29,788 nt of DNA from an uncultured Chloroflexota bacterium (GTDB lineage: Bacteria; Chloroflexota; UBA4733). This document shows, piece after piece, positions 17,233 to 25,590 of the stretch (its first letter is position 1; each line of letters opens with the position of its first letter). The notes beneath the pieces were generated by a model. The model saw only the letters and a program-made list of their open reading frames with translations, was not told where the DNA came from and ran no database searches. The DNA is taken from assembly GCA_937967325.1 (NCBI GenBank), contig CALBSQ010000215.1, positions 1-29,788 on the forward strand, read 5' to 3'. Made by a program: the position numbers and the translations under genes.

Positions 17233-18399
17233 ATGGAACAGTTCCACCTATCTTCGGCCTCCCCTCGGCTGTTGCTGGTGATGCGCCTGCCCATCGGCGA
17301 TACGTTGTTCGCCACTCCCACCATTCGGGCGCTGCGGCAGCGGTATCCGTCGGCGCTCATTACCGCGGTCGCCGCGGAAGACAATGCTCCGCTGCTGGCC
17401 CATAACCCGCATCTGGACGACGTGGTTGTCCTGCCCTTTCGCGGCGATTGGCGGGGTGGCGGCGCCCTGCCGGCAACCCTGCGCTGTCTCCTGCACCGGC
17501 GCTACGACGTAGCCCTCTGCTTAGGCACTCCCGCGCTGGGCTGGCTGGCCGTGGCGTGCGGGATACCGCGCCAGGAGTTCATGGACTTTCCCACACTGTG
17601 GTGGCTCTCGCGGCATGGCCAGGCCGCCTGGAACCGGCGTCACGCGGTCGACCTCTATGCGACCGCCGGGCGACGCCTGGATGTTCCTCCTGTGGAGCAT
17701 CGCCTGACTGCTACGGTCATGCCGAGCGAGCGCGGGGCGCTGCGCGCGATGCTTCGCCGGCTCCACGCAGACGATGGATCGCCACGTGTCGTCATCCACG
17801 CCGGTTGCAGCTCCGCGGTCAACAAGAAGCGCTGGCCGTCGCGCCGATTCGCTGAAGTCGCCGCGACGCTGGTAGAGCGCGCCGATGCCCGAATCTTCCT
17901 GGTCGGAGGCGGCGCCGAAGCGGCGCTGACTGCGGACTTGGCCCGTCGCGTCGGACCGGCAGCCGTATCGCTGGCGGGAAAGCTCACGGTCCGGCAGACG
18001 TTGGCGTTGTTGGAAGGGTGCCATCTCTTCGTCGGCAACGACTCGGGCCCATTGCACATGGCCACGGCCGTGGGTACGCCGGTCGTCGGCGTCTACGGCG
18101 CCACCGATCCTGCCGTGTTCGGCCCTTGCGCCCCGCGAGATCGCGCCGTTGTGGTGCAGCCGGCAACGCCCGCGCCGTGCGTCCATTTCGTGGGCGGCGC
18201 TACCCTTTGGCAGCAACTGGCGGCTGCCCGCCAGACTTGTCCCAGCCTCGCCGATATTCCGGCGAGCGCCGTGATCGCGCCGTGCCTCCGGTTGCTGGAC
18301 ACGCCGGTCGCAAGCGCGGCGGTCACGGCGCTCCGGCCGGGACTTCTTGCGCCGGCGCCGCGACGGGAGGCTCACCTCCCAGCGAGCGCAGCCGGTTGA
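17233..18399 (+). CDS. Glycosyltransferase family 9 (heptosyltransferase-like)
   Basis: The N-terminal Rossmann domain begins RLLLVMRLPIGDTLFATPTI, the GT9 start pattern. The C-terminal nucleotide-sugar domain has VGNDSGPLHMATAVGTPVVG followed by VYGATDP, the strongest family signature. It likely transfers a sugar to a cell-envelope glycan; the actual donor and acceptor are unknown, and classical LPS heptose is unlikely if the organism is Chloroflexota. The ATG at 17233 has GGGAGG about eight bases upstream. The last 77 bp overlap the 3' end of nfo on the other strand; the overlapping C-terminus is Ala/Pro-rich and poorly constrained. Confidence 0.88.
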   Translation: MEQFHLSSASPRLLLVMRLPIGDTLFATPTIRALRQRYPSALITAVAAEDNAPLLAHNPHLDDVVVLPFRGDWRGGGALPATLRCLLHRRYDVALCLGTPALGWLAVACGIPRQEFMDFPTLWWLSRHGQAAWNRRHAVDLYATAGRRLDVPPVEHRLTATVMPSERGALRAMLRRLHADDGSPRVVIHAGCSSAVNKKRWPSRRFAEVAATLVERADARIFLVGGGAEAALTADLARRVGPAAVSLAGKLTVRQTLALLEGCHLFVGNDSGPLHMATAVGTPVVGVYGATDPAVFGPCAPRDRAVVVQPATPAPCVHFVGGATLWQQLAAARQTCPSLADIPASAVIAPCLRLLDTPVASAAVTALRPGLLAPAPRREAHLPASAAG

Positions 18400-19213
18400 T
18401 GTTGGCCAGATTGGGGCCACTGCGCTCCTCGCCGGGCACCTCGAGCACCCAAGGGAGCATGCGAAGACGCGGCTGCTGTAACAGGAGCGCAAAGCCGGCG
18501 TCGCCGATGTAGCCTTCGCCAATGTTGGCGTGACGGTCGCGGTGCGACCCCAACGGATGTACCGAATCGTTGGCATGGACGGCGTGGAGACGATCCATCC
18601 CCACCAAGGAGCTGAAGTCGTCGAGCGTGCGCTGCAGACCGTCCGGAGAGGCGACATCATAGCCGGCGGCAAAGAGGTGACAGGTATCCCAGCAGACGCC
18701 CAGCCGCCGATCACCGCCGAGCGCATCGATGATGGCGGCGAGCTCCTCGAATTGGCAGCCGATCGCTCCGCCCTGCCCGGCGCACACCTCCAGGAGCAAG
18801 GGCGGACCATTCTCCGATGCCGCCAGCACTTGCTCTAAGGCGGTGACGACCCGGTCCATCACCGCCGCGACGCCGGCGCCTCGGTGCGAGCCGGTGTGAA
18901 CGACAATGCCGCGGATGCCAACCTGCGCGCCGATAGCCCGATAGGCTTGCAGCGACTGTATCGACGCCTGCCAGATTCGCTCATCCTCGGAGGCGAGATT
19001 GATCAGATAGATGGCGTGAACGATCCAGGGCGTCACGTCGACCGGGGCAATTCCCTCCACAAAGGCGGTAACGTCCGCGTCAGCCGGTCGACTGACGCGC
19101 CAGGCCGTCGGGCCACTGAAGAACATCTGACCACAGTTGCCGCCAATCGCCACCTGGCGATCAATGGCCTTCGGCAGCCCCCCAGCAATGGAGACGTGTC
19201 CTCCGATGCGCAT
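18323..19213 (-). CDS. nfo: Deoxyribonuclease IV (AP endonuclease)
   Basis: Endonuclease IV cuts DNA 5' to abasic sites in base excision repair and uses three zinc ions. The ligand segments are in order: HAIYLINLAS, VVHTGSHRG, LLLEVCAGQG, CWDTCHLFAAGYD, HANDSVHPLGSHRDRHANIGEG and LEVPG. The chosen ATG at 19213 starts MRIGGHVSIAGGLPKA, the normal family N-terminus, and has GGAGG upstream. Longer in-frame extensions run antisense-like into the PHP gene and are not conserved. The ATG shares one base with the stop of the PHP gene (TGATG), so the two are translated together. The C-terminal tail is Ala/Pro-rich and overlaps the GT9 gene. Confidence 0.94.
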   Translation of the reverse strand: MRIGGHVSIAGGLPKAIDRQVAIGGNCGQMFFSGPTAWRVSRPADADVTAFVEGIAPVDVTPWIVHAIYLINLASEDERIWQASIQSLQAYRAIGAQVGIRGIVVHTGSHRGAGVAAVMDRVVTALEQVLAASENGPPLLLEVCAGQGGAIGCQFEELAAIIDALGGDRRLGVCWDTCHLFAAGYDVASPDGLQRTLDDFSSLVGMDRLHAVHANDSVHPLGSHRDRHANIGEGYIGDAGFALLLQQPRLRMLPWVLEVPGEERSGPNLANINRLRSLGGEPPVAAPAQEVPAGAP

Positions 19214-19944
19214 CAGGCACTCCCTCCGGCCCAGACACGCAGCCGGGCGATTTTCCTGGCCGGGTGGATGAGCAGCGCCTGCACTTGCTGCGCCGCAAGC
19301 TCGCTCAGCGGCACCCGCGCTGCCTGGGGTCCCGCGCGAGGGACCGTCGCGCGGTCTCTCATGGCGCGCAGCAAGTCTGATGGTGTGCGCCCCGGAAACT
19401 CCGTCGTCCATTTGAGCAGATGCTGCGGAAAGTGGGCGTCACTCCCCCCAATAGACGCCAGATGGTGCTCCGCGGCGAAGGCCACCAGGCGCGCGCTATT
19501 GCGGACGTAGGGGCTGTGCGTCTCCAGCCCGATAATCGGCAGGTAGTCCAGCGTCTGCTCCAGGCGCTGCAGGCCCAACCCGACCACCCACTGGTCGGGA
19601 TGCGCCACGACGCAGACTCCCCCAGCCTCGGTGAGACGTTGCACCGCGGCTTCGAGACGCTGCAGCGCTGGGAAGCGGCGACGCGGATACGGCGGCCGGA
19701 AAATGTAGGTAAGGATGTGCTTGCCACCACGTAGCGTGAGCTCGCAGCCCCACAGGGGCGCTATCCGCGAGTTGGGGTGGGCGTCCTTCCAAGCCAGGGC
19801 GTCGTCCCAGGCGCCGATCTCATCGTGGTCCGTGAAGGAGACGACGTCGACCTGACCGGCCGATTCCAGCAAGTCCAGCGTCTGGCCGACCGGTGTTCGC
19901 CCGTCGCTGTGTGTGCTGTGCAAATGGATCGCTGCCACCCCCAT
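19213..19944 (-). CDS. PHP-domain metal-dependent phosphoesterase
   Basis: The PHP metal-binding motifs are clear: HLHSTHSDG (residues 7-15), SFTDHDEIGAW, GCEL, VVAHPDQW and GGSDAHFP. Polymerase or histidinol-phosphatase partner domains are absent, so this is a stand-alone TrpH/YciV-like enzyme of about 243 residues. Such proteins hydrolyse small phosphoesters or 5'-3' RNA/DNA ends. The pairing with nfo fits a nucleic-acid repair or nucleotide-cleaning role, but that is inference. I start at the ATG at 19944 because conservation begins at once; the reading frame is open further upstream without a better site. Confidence 0.85.
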   Translation of the reverse strand: MGVAAIHLHSTHSDGRTPVGQTLDLLESAGQVDVVSFTDHDEIGAWDDALAWKDAHPNSRIAPLWGCELTLRGGKHILTYIFRPPYPRRRFPALQRLEAAVQRLTEAGGVCVVAHPDQWVVGLGLQRLEQTLDYLPIIGLETHSPYVRNSARLVAFAAEHHLASIGGSDAHFPQHLLKWTTEFPGRTPSDLLRAMRDRATVPRAGPQAARVPLSELAAQQVQALLIHPARKIARLRVWAGGSA

Positions 19945-20289
19945 CGGCTTTGACTGCCCCCGCCACCCGCGCGTACGTCCTTCGATCGACGTTATCGTAC
20001 CAGTCGCCGGGGGGCCGGGGAGCCGGGGAGCAGAGGAGATTGATGGCTGGTCGGACACATGACCAAGACGCGTGACCAATTTGAGTCATCCCGTCCTATT
20101 GCCGACCTTGCTTCCTGACGCCACTTCCCCCCTGCTCCCCGGCCCCCGGCCGCTGCACCCCTGACTATCCTCCCCCTTTTGCCGGCGTCACTGCGGCGGT
20201 GCTGCTACGTTATAGCGACGTGCGTGCCGCACCGTCGCGACCGTGTGCCCGTGTCGCGTGGACACGGCCGAGCAATGCTAGGAGGACTA
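19945..20289. other. Divergent gap between PHP gene and glycoside hydrolase
   Basis: This 345-bp stretch has no convincing gene. It contains a GC-rich imperfect inverted repeat (20017-20033 with 20132-20148, 17 nt with two mismatches, 98-nt spacer). The strong AGGAGG at 20280-20285 belongs to the glycoside hydrolase. Confidence 0.5.
20017..20148. repeat. G/C-run inverted repeat
   Basis: The left arm ends in CCGGGGAGCAG (20023-20033). The matching complement CTGCTCCCCGG begins at 20132. The composition is runs of G and C, unlike the REP-like or MITE-like families here. Whether it is a third repeat family or low-complexity DNA cannot be settled from one copy. Confidence 0.5.
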
Positions 20290-22122
20290 TTGCCTAAACG
20301 GATCGGTTTCATGCTGGCGATGATGGTCTGGCTCGTTGGGTGGGCAGGCCCCTTGGTAGAGACTGCCAGCGCCCAAGGGACTGCGCCGCTGGATTTTGCG
20401 ATCGCCAATGGGCACTTCTTTAGCCAGGCCAACGGCCAGGGTGGCAAGGGTGGGTTGGGCTACGCCATCACCGACGATAGCAGCGCCACCTTTTGGAGCG
20501 AGTTCCAGCGACTGGGCGGCGTCGCCGCGCTGGGCTACCCGGTGTCCGGGCGCTTCATGTGGGATGGCTTCCTGGTGCAGCCGACCCAGCGCGTGGTGAT
20601 GCAATGGCGGCCGGAGCTCAAGCAGGTGCTGTTTGTGAACACCTACGACCGCCTGCACGACCTGAATCAGGACGCCTGGCTCAAAGCGTTCCGCAACACG
20701 CCGCCCCCAGCGTCGACGACGCCGGATACGGGCCTGCCCTTCGCGCAGGTGAAGGCGCGTCACCTGGCCTACCTGGATGCCGACCCCGCGATCAAGGCCA
20801 AGTTCTACGCCACCGCGGCCATCGGCGACCCCATCGTCTACAACGGCCTGCCGATGTCACCGGTGACCAACGAGGGACCGTTCGCGATGCTGCGCTGCCA
20901 GCGCATCACCATCCAGCACTGGCTGGTGGACAGCCCGGCGTCGGGGGCGCACGCCGGCGATGTGGACGTGACGTTGGGCGGCGACGACGCCAAGGCGTCG
21001 GGCATCCTGCCCGACAAGTCGGCCCTGCTTCCCGTCGCCCCGCCGAGCGGGACCGGCACGACCGCTACCCCGGGTGGACCACCGCCCGCCGCCAACGGCT
21101 TCCACTACGGCTTCCAGGCTCACATGTACTACGGTCAAGCCGCAGCCGCCGCTAACGCCATCAAGGGGGCCGGCTTCGGCTGGGTCAAGCAGCAGGTCCA
21201 GTGGAAGGACATCCAGCCTAACGGCGCCGGCGACCAAAACTGGGGCGATCTGGACAATATCGTCGGCACCGCCAACGTGTCGGGCACGCCAATTCTGTTG
21301 TCGCTGGTCCAAGCACCGGGCTGGGCCGCGGTCAGCCCGACTCAGCCCTACCCCAAGAGCCCGACCGACCTCGCCAACTTCGTCACGCTCCTGGCAACCC
21401 ACTACAAGGGCAAGGTGGCGGCGTACGAGATCTGGAACGAGGAAAACTTCGCCCGCGAGGTAGGCCCCGGCAACATCAACGCCGGGAACTACGTTGAGCT
21501 GCTTAAGGCGTCGTTCAACGCGATCCGCGCAACCGATGCCAACGCCCTCGTCGTGACCGGCGCCCCGACGCCCACAGGGGTCAACGATCCAAACATTGCC
21601 TTCGATGACAACAATTACCTGCAGCAGATGTTCGCCTATCAGGGCGGCGTGGTGAAGAGTTACTTCGACGTGCTCGGAGCCCACGCCGAGGCCTGGGCCA
21701 ATCCGCCCGAGGACAAGATGGGCAGCCCGGAGCCTGCCAACGTGACCGGGTTCAATAATCACCCCAGCTTCTTCTTCCGGAGGCTGGAAGACTATCGCGG
21801 CGATATGGTCGCCGCCGGAGTCTCCGCCAAGAACATCTGGGAGACGGAATTCGGCTATGACTCGTGCCCAGACCCCGCCCCGGCCCCCGGCGGATATGAG
21901 TATTGCAAATGGGTGTCGGAACAGCAGCAAGCGGACTATGAAGTGCGAGCCTTCGGCTATGCCCGGACCAACTGGCCGTGGTTGGGCGCCATCTTCATTT
22001 GGAACCTGAACTTCCAACACTTCTCGCCCAATAGCGACGAGAAGTGGGGCTTCGGCGTGCTGCGTGGCGACTACTCGCCCCGCCCGGCGTACACCGCGCT
22101 GCAAACAATGGCCAAGCGCTAG
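20290..22122 (+). CDS. Secreted clan-A glycoside hydrolase-like protein
   Basis: A signal peptide (MPKRIGFMLAMMVWLVGWAGPL, likely cut after ASA) is followed by a domain of about 110 residues with LGYPVSGRFMWDGFLVQPTQR, similar to N-terminal modules of secreted Chloroflexota proteins. A Pro/Thr-rich linker leads to a TIM-barrel region. EIWNEE (Glu384) and WETEFG (Glu520) are the expected acid/base and nucleophile of clan GH-A (GH5/GH39-like). Substrate is unknown. The TTG start at 20290 lies four bases after AGGAGG and gives the signal peptide; upstream ATGs lack sites. It appears monocistronic, and two hairpins follow the stop. Confidence 0.78.
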   Translation: MPKRIGFMLAMMVWLVGWAGPLVETASAQGTAPLDFAIANGHFFSQANGQGGKGGLGYAITDDSSATFWSEFQRLGGVAALGYPVSGRFMWDGFLVQPTQRVVMQWRPELKQVLFVNTYDRLHDLNQDAWLKAFRNTPPPASTTPDTGLPFAQVKARHLAYLDADPAIKAKFYATAAIGDPIVYNGLPMSPVTNEGPFAMLRCQRITIQHWLVDSPASGAHAGDVDVTLGGDDAKASGILPDKSALLPVAPPSGTGTTATPGGPPPAANGFHYGFQAHMYYGQAAAAANAIKGAGFGWVKQQVQWKDIQPNGAGDQNWGDLDNIVGTANVSGTPILLSLVQAPGWAAVSPTQPYPKSPTDLANFVTLLATHYKGKVAAYEIWNEENFAREVGPGNINAGNYVELLKASFNAIRATDANALVVTGAPTPTGVNDPNIAFDDNNYLQQMFAYQGGVVKSYFDVLGAHAEAWANPPEDKMGSPEPANVTGFNNHPSFFFRRLEDYRGDMVAAGVSAKNIWETEFGYDSCPDPAPAPGGYEYCKWVSEQQQADYEVRAFGYARTNWPWLGAIFIWNLNFQHFSPNSDEKWGFGVLRGDYSPRPAYTALQTMAKR

Positions 22123-22137
22123 GCTGCGCACTTGACG

Positions 22138-22197
22138 TGGCGACGTCTGTCGCCAGGCGGCATAGGGCCGGATGCTCCACCAGCGGCGTCCGGCCCT
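22138..22197 (+). terminator. Two tandem stem-loops after the glycoside hydrolase
   Basis: TGGCGAC (22138-22144) pairs with GTCGCCA (22149-22155) around a 4-nt loop. AGGGCCGGA (22164-22172) then pairs with TCCGGCCCT (22189-22197). They begin 16 bp past the stop codon. There is no T-run, so this is a likely 3' end structure rather than a proven intrinsic terminator. Confidence 0.5.
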
Positions 22198-22369
22198 CGC
22201 TACGATTGAGAGCAAAAGTGACGCTCGGCGTCGTCCGACCAAATGCGAATCGCTTTGTCTCATCCCGTGCGGCAAGACTGCTAACGCAGTGCGCCCATCG
22301 TCCGGCGAAACTCAGTCAGGAATTGCGAACGCGACCCAACGGGATCCCTGGTATGCTGTCACTGGAACT
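22198..22369 (+). other. Unassigned sequence upstream of an intrinsic terminator; possible ncRNA
   Basis: No plausible protein is encoded here. The stretch holds a small stem-loop (ACTGC-TAAC-GCAGT, 22277-22290) and leads directly into the T-rich terminator at 22370-22418, although the upstream coding gene already has stem-loops at its end. A short independent transcript is possible. I do not recognise a 6S, SRP, tmRNA or RNase P motif. Confidence 0.25.
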
Positions 22370-22418
22370 CCTCGGGTACCCTCTCCCGGCCCTGTGCCGG
22401 TGACGGTCCCGAGGTTTT
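22370..22418 (+). terminator. Rho-independent terminator with T-run
   Basis: CCTCGGG at 22370-22376 pairs with CCCGAGG at 22408-22414, extended by ACC/GGT with one bulge. An inner CCGGC/GCCGG stem is present, and TTTT follows immediately at 22415-22418. It faces the plus strand, about 250 bp after the glycoside hydrolase stop. It is the clearest intrinsic terminator in the window. Confidence 0.7.
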
Positions 22419-22433
22419 GACTTTAGCACGAAA

Positions 22434-22610
22434 TGGCGCATCCGATGAGTTCGGGCGCCATTCCAGTTGTCATCCTGAGCGCAGCGAAGGACCCCTGGCA
22501 GGGCAGACCAGCGGCCATGCGGTCCCGCGCAGCGCGGACGGCCAGGCCAGGGGTCCTTCGCTGCGCTCAGGATGCCACTGAGAAGCCACCCCGACTTGAT
22601 GGATGCACCA
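22434..22610. repeat. MITE-like element, long copy
   Basis: Imperfect terminal arms (22434-22455 and 22589-22610, about 15 of 22 bases complementary, both containing GGATGC at the outer side) enclose a perfect 29-bp inverted repeat (22471-22499 with 22546-22574). The inner arm starts CATCCTGAGCGCAGCGAAGG. A small CCGCG-CAG-CGCGG hairpin lies in the loop. A shorter relative is at 29567-29659. No transposase is encoded. Confidence 0.75.
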
Positions 22611-22658
22611 CCAAGCCCAACGTCGTGGCCTCGGGATCGTCTGGCGGCCGTTTCGCCA

Positions 22659-22940
22659 CTAACGCTCCAGTTGCAATTCGGCTATGAGATCGTCGGCGCA
22701 GTCAAACGCTTCGCTCTGGCCGGCCCCGTGCTCGCTGTCGGCGGCCCGTACGTCCTCCCAGAACAGTCCATGGCGTAGTCTCTTCAGGTCGCGCTGCATT
22801 GCTTCGTACATTCCGACGTCTACGACGTAGGCGACCGGCTGCGACCGGACGCGAACGAGCACCGGTTGATGCGTCCTCTGGGCATGTTCGACTAGCTTTG
22901 TCATGCCTTGTCGCATCTCCGTGATGCTTACCACCTTCAT
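22659..22940 (-). CDS. Phd/YefM-family antitoxin-like protein, unpaired
   Basis: The N-terminus MKVVSITEMRQGMTKLVEHAQRTHQPVLV followed by RSQPVAYVVDVGMYEAMQ is the Phd/YefM DNA-binding fold, which normally represses its own operon and neutralises a RelE- or Doc-type toxin. The C-terminal half is acidic (LIAELQLER ending). The ATG at 22940 starts the conserved region; the in-frame ATG at 22994 adds 18 poorly conserved residues. No toxin ORF is present on either side: downstream is the MITE-like element, and upstream is 140 bp of non-coding DNA followed by the kelch gene. It may be a solitary regulator or the remnant of a broken pair. Confidence 0.72.
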   Translation of the reverse strand: MKVVSITEMRQGMTKLVEHAQRTHQPVLVRVRSQPVAYVVDVGMYEAMQRDLKRLRHGLFWEDVRAADSEHGAGQSEAFDCADDLIAELQLER

Positions 22941-23081
22941 GCCCCCACCCTTTTCGCGTATCGTGCAACACATGCCTGATCTTAGCTTTGGCACTGGCGT
23001 CAGAGTTCATGCTAGCACCGGTCAAACATTGTCTGATCCGAACGCCGCGTGGACCCTGGACCGGTTTGAGTGGCTTGGCGC

Positions 23082-24443
23082 CTAATGCACCACCGGCAGC
23101 TTATCCGGGTTCGCCTCCCAGGAGAAGCGCTGGGTGTTGAGCCGCTGCTGGAGACCGGTGGGGCCGTTCACCCAGGTGCGGTAGCCGTCGGTGAAGGCCG
23201 TCCAGTTATCGATCTTGCGCCACACCAGGAGGCCGCCGGTCGTTTGCTGGATGGCGTCGCCATTGGTCGGATTGTGCCCTTCGTTTTGTAGACAGGTTCC
23301 TACTTTGGCCGGGATCAGATCGTCAATGGTCTTGAAGCCGAGCACATAGGTGCAGGAGGCCGGCTGGGTTGCCGGCGCGTCGGGCGCGGTCCCCGGCAGG
23401 GTGAGGGCCTCGACGGTGTTGAGGATGACCGCCTTGGAGCCGGCTGAGCTCGTGCGCCCGCCGATGGCGAAGATGCGACCGTCCGGCCCGGTGGCGGCGG
23501 CCAGGGCGCCACGAGCGGTCGGCATCGGCGCCACACCGCTCCAGCTATTGCTGCTGGTGGTGTAGGCGTCGACGGTCGCCTGAGGGCTGTTGGAATTACG
23601 AATGTCGGTACCGCCCATGACATAGATGCGCCCGTCGTGCCCCGTGACGGCTGCGGAGGAGAAGCGCGGGGACGGGAGAGCGGTCACGGTGGCCCAGGTG
23701 TTCGTGCTGATCGTATACTCCTCCACCGTCTCGGTAAGCGCTGGCCCGCTAGCCCCCGTTACCTTGCAGCATCCGCCGAGCACGAATATGTGCCCATCGG
23801 TAGTCGACACTGCTTGCGCGTAGACGCGACTGGTCGGCAGAGGCGCAACGGTTCGCCAGGTGTTCGTGCTCGGGCTATAGACCTCAACGGTATTCAGGAA
23901 GTGTGCCGGGTCGCATATCGTTCCCGTGCAGCCGCCCGCGACGTAGATGCTGCCGTCTGAGCCGGTAGCCGCCGTCAGACCCCAACGGGCCGTCGGCATC
24001 GGCGACGCGGCGGTCCAGGTGTTGGTATGAGGGTCGTAGACCTCGACAGTGGCGATACCCTTAAACGGAGTAGCCGGAGGCGCCGTCTGCACGCTGCGCG
24101 CCTTGGGGGAGCTCTCGCCACCGATGGCATAGATGCGTCCGTCGGCACCGGCAACCGCGGTTAGGGCATCTCGCGCCGTAGGCATTGGGGCAACGGTATC
24201 CCACGTTTTGGCTGTTGAGTCGTAAGCCTCGACCGCCGCCGCGCTCGCGCCGTCGGCACCATAGCCGCCGATTGCGTAAATGCGCCCATCGGAACCGGTT
24301 GCGGCGGCCAGTCCGGCCCGCGCTGTGGGCATGGGCGCCGCGGTTGCCCAACTGCCGCCCGACTGCGCGTCGGCAGCGGCTGGTATGGCCGGGCCGATGA
24401 GGAGCCAGGCAATCGCAGCGAGGGTGACAACAAATCGGTACAT
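23082..24443 (-). CDS. Secreted kelch-repeat protein with a Chloroflexota-type C-terminal domain
   Basis: A signal peptide (MYRFVVTLAAIAWLLIGPAIPAAADA) is followed by six kelch motifs, each with a core such as GRIYAIGG and a following W-x3-APMPTAR, making a beta-propeller up to about residue 330. A separate C-terminal domain of about 90 residues contains TCTYVLGF-like and GLLVWRKIDNWTAFTDGYRT segments; I recall it recurring on secreted Chloroflexota proteins and know no function. The ATG at 24443 has GGAGGG six bases upstream; an ATG at 24449 abuts the site. The gene follows the ThiO-like gene by 34 bp on the same strand, so it may be co-transcribed. Confidence 0.82.
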   Translation of the reverse strand: MYRFVVTLAAIAWLLIGPAIPAAADAQSGGSWATAAPMPTARAGLAAATGSDGRIYAIGGYGADGASAAAVEAYDSTAKTWDTVAPMPTARDALTAVAGADGRIYAIGGESSPKARSVQTAPPATPFKGIATVEVYDPHTNTWTAASPMPTARWGLTAATGSDGSIYVAGGCTGTICDPAHFLNTVEVYSPSTNTWRTVAPLPTSRVYAQAVSTTDGHIFVLGGCCKVTGASGPALTETVEEYTISTNTWATVTALPSPRFSSAAVTGHDGRIYVMGGTDIRNSNSPQATVDAYTTSSNSWSGVAPMPTARGALAAATGPDGRIFAIGGRTSSAGSKAVILNTVEALTLPGTAPDAPATQPASCTYVLGFKTIDDLIPAKVGTCLQNEGHNPTNGDAIQQTTGGLLVWRKIDNWTAFTDGYRTWVNGPTGLQQRLNTQRFSWEANPDKLPVVH

Positions 24444-24477
24444 AGACATCCCTCCCTCAATGATTGAACCAGCCGGG

Positions 24478-25590
24478 CTACGCCTCACCGGCAATGGTCC
24501 TTGTCGGGTCGAAGGCGCCGATGGGAATCGGTGACGCTCCCTTCACGATGAGGCCGGTAACCGCTTCGGCCGTGGCTGGGGCGCTGAGGATGCCCATGGT
24601 GAAATGGCCGGTCGCGATGGTGAGGCCTTCGAGCGAGCTGGGACCCAACAGCGGTACCTTGTCGGCGGTCACCGGTCGCAGGCCGGCCCAGGTCTCGACC
24701 ACGGTCGCGTCCGCCAGTCGCGGCATGAACGCCGTTGCTCGGGAGAGCAGACTCCCCACGCCCGCGGCGGTGACCCGCTTGTCGTAGCCTACGTCTTCAA
24801 CCGTGGACCCCATCAAGTGGCGTCCATCGGCCCGGGCCACCAGCGACCCGCCCGCCCCGGCGATGATGCGCTCGCAGAGCGGCGGATACATCTCCAGGGC
24901 CAGCGCCTGGCCCTTTGCCGGCCTGACCGGCACGCGCACGCCCTGGTCGACCAAGCCTGCCCAGCAGCCGGCCGCGTTGACGACGGCGCCCGCCGGCACA
25001 TGTTCACCACAGACGTCGACGCCGGTAACGCGGTCGCCCTGGCGTAGGAGGCCCGTGACGGGCTTGCCGGTGCGAATCAGCACACCTCGTCGTGCCGCTG
25101 CAATGGCCAGGCAGACGACCAGCCGCCGGTTGTCCACCAGCCCGTGGTCGGGATAGAAGAGGGCGCCCACCACGTCGGGGCGCACTGCCGGCTCGGCCTG
25201 GCGCAGCTGCTCGGCTGACCAGGACTCCACGCGCACGCCGGCCTCGCGCTCGGCCGGCAACGCTGCTTGGTAGCCCTGCAACTCCTGCTCAGAAGTCGCG
25301 ATCAGCACACGACCCGACCGGCGAAACTCGAAGGGCATACCCGTTTCTTGCTGTAACGCCGCCACGAAGTCGGGATACATGCGCAAGGACTCTAGCCAGA
25401 AGGACAGCAGCTCCGGTGGCCCATAGTGGCGGCCGTCCGGCAACAGCAGCCCTTCGGCCGCGGACGACGCCTCCGCTCCGGGCCGCTCTCGCTCGACCAA
25501 GGTCACTCGCACACCTTCGCCGGCTAGCCGCCAGGCGATGCTGCAGCCAATGATGCCGCCGCCAATAACCACGACGTCGCTCGTTGCCAT
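24478..25590 (-). CDS. FAD-dependent amino-acid oxidase, ThiO/DAO family
   Basis: The N-terminus TSDVVVIGGGIIGCSIAWRLA is the FAD Rossmann motif, and VTLVERERPGAEASSAAEGLL continues the DAO-family pattern. The C-terminal TWAGLRPVTADKVPLLGPS and IATGHFTMGILSAPATAEAVTGLI match the glycine oxidase ThiO group. It probably oxidises glycine, sarcosine or another small amine to an imine and H2O2. ThiO proper serves thiamine synthesis, but no thi genes are nearby, so the role here may be catabolic. ATG at 25590 has GGGGAGG four to five bases upstream. The gene is divergent from the isomerase gene. Confidence 0.82.
   Translation of the reverse strand: MATSDVVVIGGGIIGCSIAWRLAGEGVRVTLVERERPGAEASSAAEGLLLPDGRHYGPPELLSFWLESLRMYPDFVAALQQETGMPFEFRRSGRVLIATSEQELQGYQAALPAEREAGVRVESWSAEQLRQAEPAVRPDVVGALFYPDHGLVDNRRLVVCLAIAAARRGVLIRTGKPVTGLLRQGDRVTGVDVCGEHVPAGAVVNAAGCWAGLVDQGVRVPVRPAKGQALALEMYPPLCERIIAGAGGSLVARADGRHLMGSTVEDVGYDKRVTAAGVGSLLSRATAFMPRLADATVVETWAGLRPVTADKVPLLGPSSLEGLTIATGHFTMGILSAPATAEAVTGLIVKGASPIPIGAFDPTRTIAGEA

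Noticed and set aside
24478..25590. Thiamine biosynthesis locus anchored by a thiO gene
   Set aside because: No thiS, thiG, thiE or TPP riboswitch is nearby; the enzyme could serve another amine.
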